Translations under genes and position numbers: made by a program
The notes under the pieces: model-generated
Databases searched by the model: none
What the model saw: only the letters and a program-made list of their open reading frames with translations
What the model was told of the DNA's origin: nothing
Shown here: positions 62,729 through 64,000 of the stretch, piece by piece
How positions within the stretch are numbered: position 1 is the first letter of the stretch
How the letters are laid out: each line of letters opens with the position of its first letter
Assembly: GCF_024029775.1 (NCBI RefSeq)
Contig: NZ_CP097122.1
Coordinates: 680,001 to 744,000, forward strand
DNA from: Fructobacillus americanaquae
GTDB taxonomy: Bacteria; Bacillota; Bacilli; Lactobacillales; Lactobacillaceae
Direction: 5' to 3'
DNA length: 64,000 nucleotides

Positions 62729-64000
62729 ATGACGACCCCCACCACAAAAGCTGCCATCGAAGATACCATTCATCCTGAACGCCTCCACCACCACATGGCA
62801 ATTCGCTGGGAAAAAGTGATTGAAAATGATCAAGTACCCGCCCGTCAGGCATCCCTCCGGGTAAGAGCTTCAATTGTTGGCCGGGTTGGTCTCATGCTCC
62901 TTGCCTTTGGAACTGGTGCCTGGCGTGTGCGCGATGCCATGAACACGGTCGCTAGAGCGCTCAGACTGACCTGTTCCGCTGATATCGGCTTTACCTCCCT
63001 AACATTAACCTGCTTTGACGGAGTTGAGTCCTTTACCGAAAGCCTCTCGCTCGCCAGTTCAGGCGTCAATACCGACAAACTGAGTGAACTTCAAGACTTC
63101 GTCCAACGCTTTGCCAGTGACTATGCCGACCAAAAGCCGGCCCTGATCCACCGGCGACTTGACGACATCAAAAAAGAACCCGGAAACTACCAGCCCTACC
63201 AAGCCGGCCTAGCAGCCGGCCTAGCCTGTGCCGGCTTTATCTTCCTGCTCGGTGGCGGCCTGATTGAGATGATTTGCTGCTTTGTTGGAGCCGGATTGGG
63301 ACAGTTTACCCGTAAGCTCCTGGGAAAACGCCATTGGACCGCCGTCGCCACCACAACATTAGGCGTTGCTATTGCCTGCTTGTCTTATTTTCTATCATTA
63401 CAAGTTTTGGGTCTCTTTTGGGCCAATACCTCAGTCCATGAAGCTGGCTATGTTGGCGCCATGCTCTTTGTCATCCCCGGCTTCCCCTATATCACGAGCA
63501 TTCTCGATATCACCAAGAACGATATGCGGTCAGGGTTGGAACGTTTAACTTTTGCCCTGACAACCATTATCACGGCAACCTTTATTGGTTGGCTCTTGGC
63601 CCTTGGTCTGGGCCTCAAACCGCAAAATTTCTTGCCACAGGGGCTATCCCTTGGTCCATTAATTATCCTGCGCTTATTGGCCTCATTTGCCGGTGTTTAT
63701 GGTTTCTCGATGATGTTTAATTCAAAGCAGAAGATGGCCATCACGGCTGGCTTGATCGGAGCCGTCGCCAACACGGTCCGACTTGAATTAGTCGATCTCG
63801 TTCACTGTCCGCCAGCGGCAGCGGCCTTCATTGGCGCCTTGCTTGCCGGGCTCCTGGCTTCCCTGGTCAACCAAAAATTACGGTACCCCCGAATCACTTT
63901 GACCGTACCATCAATCGTAATCATGGTCCCTGGACTCTACATCTACCGTGGCGTTTACAACCTCGGGCTCAACAACGTTGGAACCGGCGCTGAATGGCTG
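62729..64000 (+). CDS. threonine/serine exporter ThrE family, partial (runs off the right edge)
   Basis: An open frame of 424 codons from ATG 62729, with AGAAGGA nine bases upstream, continues past the window. The N-terminal cytoplasmic domain has the ThrE-type block GVESFTESLSLASSGVNTDK near residue 110, followed by several TM helices from about 160. The second half (DUF3815-like) has VPGLYIYRGVYN near 405. This is the fused single-chain form of the exporter. It would expel excess threonine and serine. The 3' end is not visible. Confidence 0.85.
   Translation, partial: MTTPTTKAAIEDTIHPERLHHHMAIRWEKVIENDQVPARQASLRVRASIVGRVGLMLLAFGTGAWRVRDAMNTVARALRLTCSADIGFTSLTLTCFDGVESFTESLSLASSGVNTDKLSELQDFVQRFASDYADQKPALIHRRLDDIKKEPGNYQPYQAGLAAGLACAGFIFLLGGGLIEMICCFVGAGLGQFTRKLLGKRHWTAVATTTLGVAIACLSYFLSLQVLGLFWANTSVHEAGYVGAMLFVIPGFPYITSILDITKNDMRSGLERLTFALTTIITATFIGWLLALGLGLKPQNFLPQGLSLGPLIILRLLASFAGVYGFSMMFNSKQKMAITAGLIGAVANTVRLELVDLVHCPPAAAAFIGALLAGLLASLVNQKLRYPRITLTVPSIVIMVPGLYIYRGVYNLGLNNVGTGAEWL

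Overview
The window is about 64 kb of a low-to-mid GC Gram-positive chromosome. The 5' half of a 16S rRNA gene at the left edge and the proteins on both sides point to Leuconostocaceae, heterofermentative lactic acid bacteria. From memory, the 16S sequence looks most like Fructobacillus or a close Leuconostoc relative. The genus is an inference I could not test by alignment. No complete mobile element, phage, CRISPR array or toxin-antitoxin pair is visible.

Layout. 1-6.5 kb: 16S rRNA with two promoters, then cysS, gltX, radA and dut. 6.5-16.7 kb: a GNAT protein, clpL with an upstream HTH regulator, an AbrB-like/multi-TM protein, an rRNA uracil methyltransferase, a YczE-type membrane protein, a THF riboswitch-folT unit, a decayed intergenic region and prfC. 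16.8-22.7 kb: an oppABCDF peptide importer. 22.8-29.2 kb: an ABC-F protein, a VOC-like protein, tRNA-Lys, a LysM/amidase wall hydrolase, a ferredoxin-NADP reductase and a nucleoside hydrolase. 29.3-36 kb: a deoxynucleoside kinase, walR-walK-htrA, prs and a HAD phosphatase. 36.1-45.7 kb: phosphoketolase with a GntR regulator, ybaK, dnaB-rplI-gdpP and rpsR-ssb-rpsF. 45.8-54 kb: NhaC, MFS, zwf, an HD hydrolase with an XRE regulator, YagU, a PEBP protein and a DUF536-like coiled-coil protein. 53.7-64 kb: a MarR/2-keto-acid decarboxylase pair, lepB, a hypothetical, rbsK, two small membrane proteins, a broken BspA-like adhesin, rpiA and a partial ThrE exporter.

Metabolic logic. Nucleoside hydrolase frees ribose, RbsK phosphorylates it, RpiA interconverts the pentose phosphates, Prs draws ribose-5-phosphate into nucleotides and phosphoketolase cleaves xylulose-5-phosphate. 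Zwf is the oxidative entry from glucose. The MarR-controlled keto-acid decarboxylase makes aldehydes that could serve as electron acceptors.

Most notable observations: (1) a small membrane protein gene split by an A7 tract next to its start codon, where removing one A restores a natural protein; (2) a BspA-like LPxTA adhesin gene interrupted by one in-frame TAA; (3) GntR operator-like palindromes around phosphoketolase, with divergent gntR and ybaK promoters predicted to give leaderless mRNAs; (4) nested palindromes over the promoter of a probably acquired keto-acid decarboxylase; (5) a minimal walR-walK-htrA cluster without yycH, yycI and walJ; (6) an OppA without a lipobox cysteine; (7) an RlmD-type methyltransferase without its Fe-S cysteines; (8) an AbrB-like hairpin fused to a multi-TM domain.
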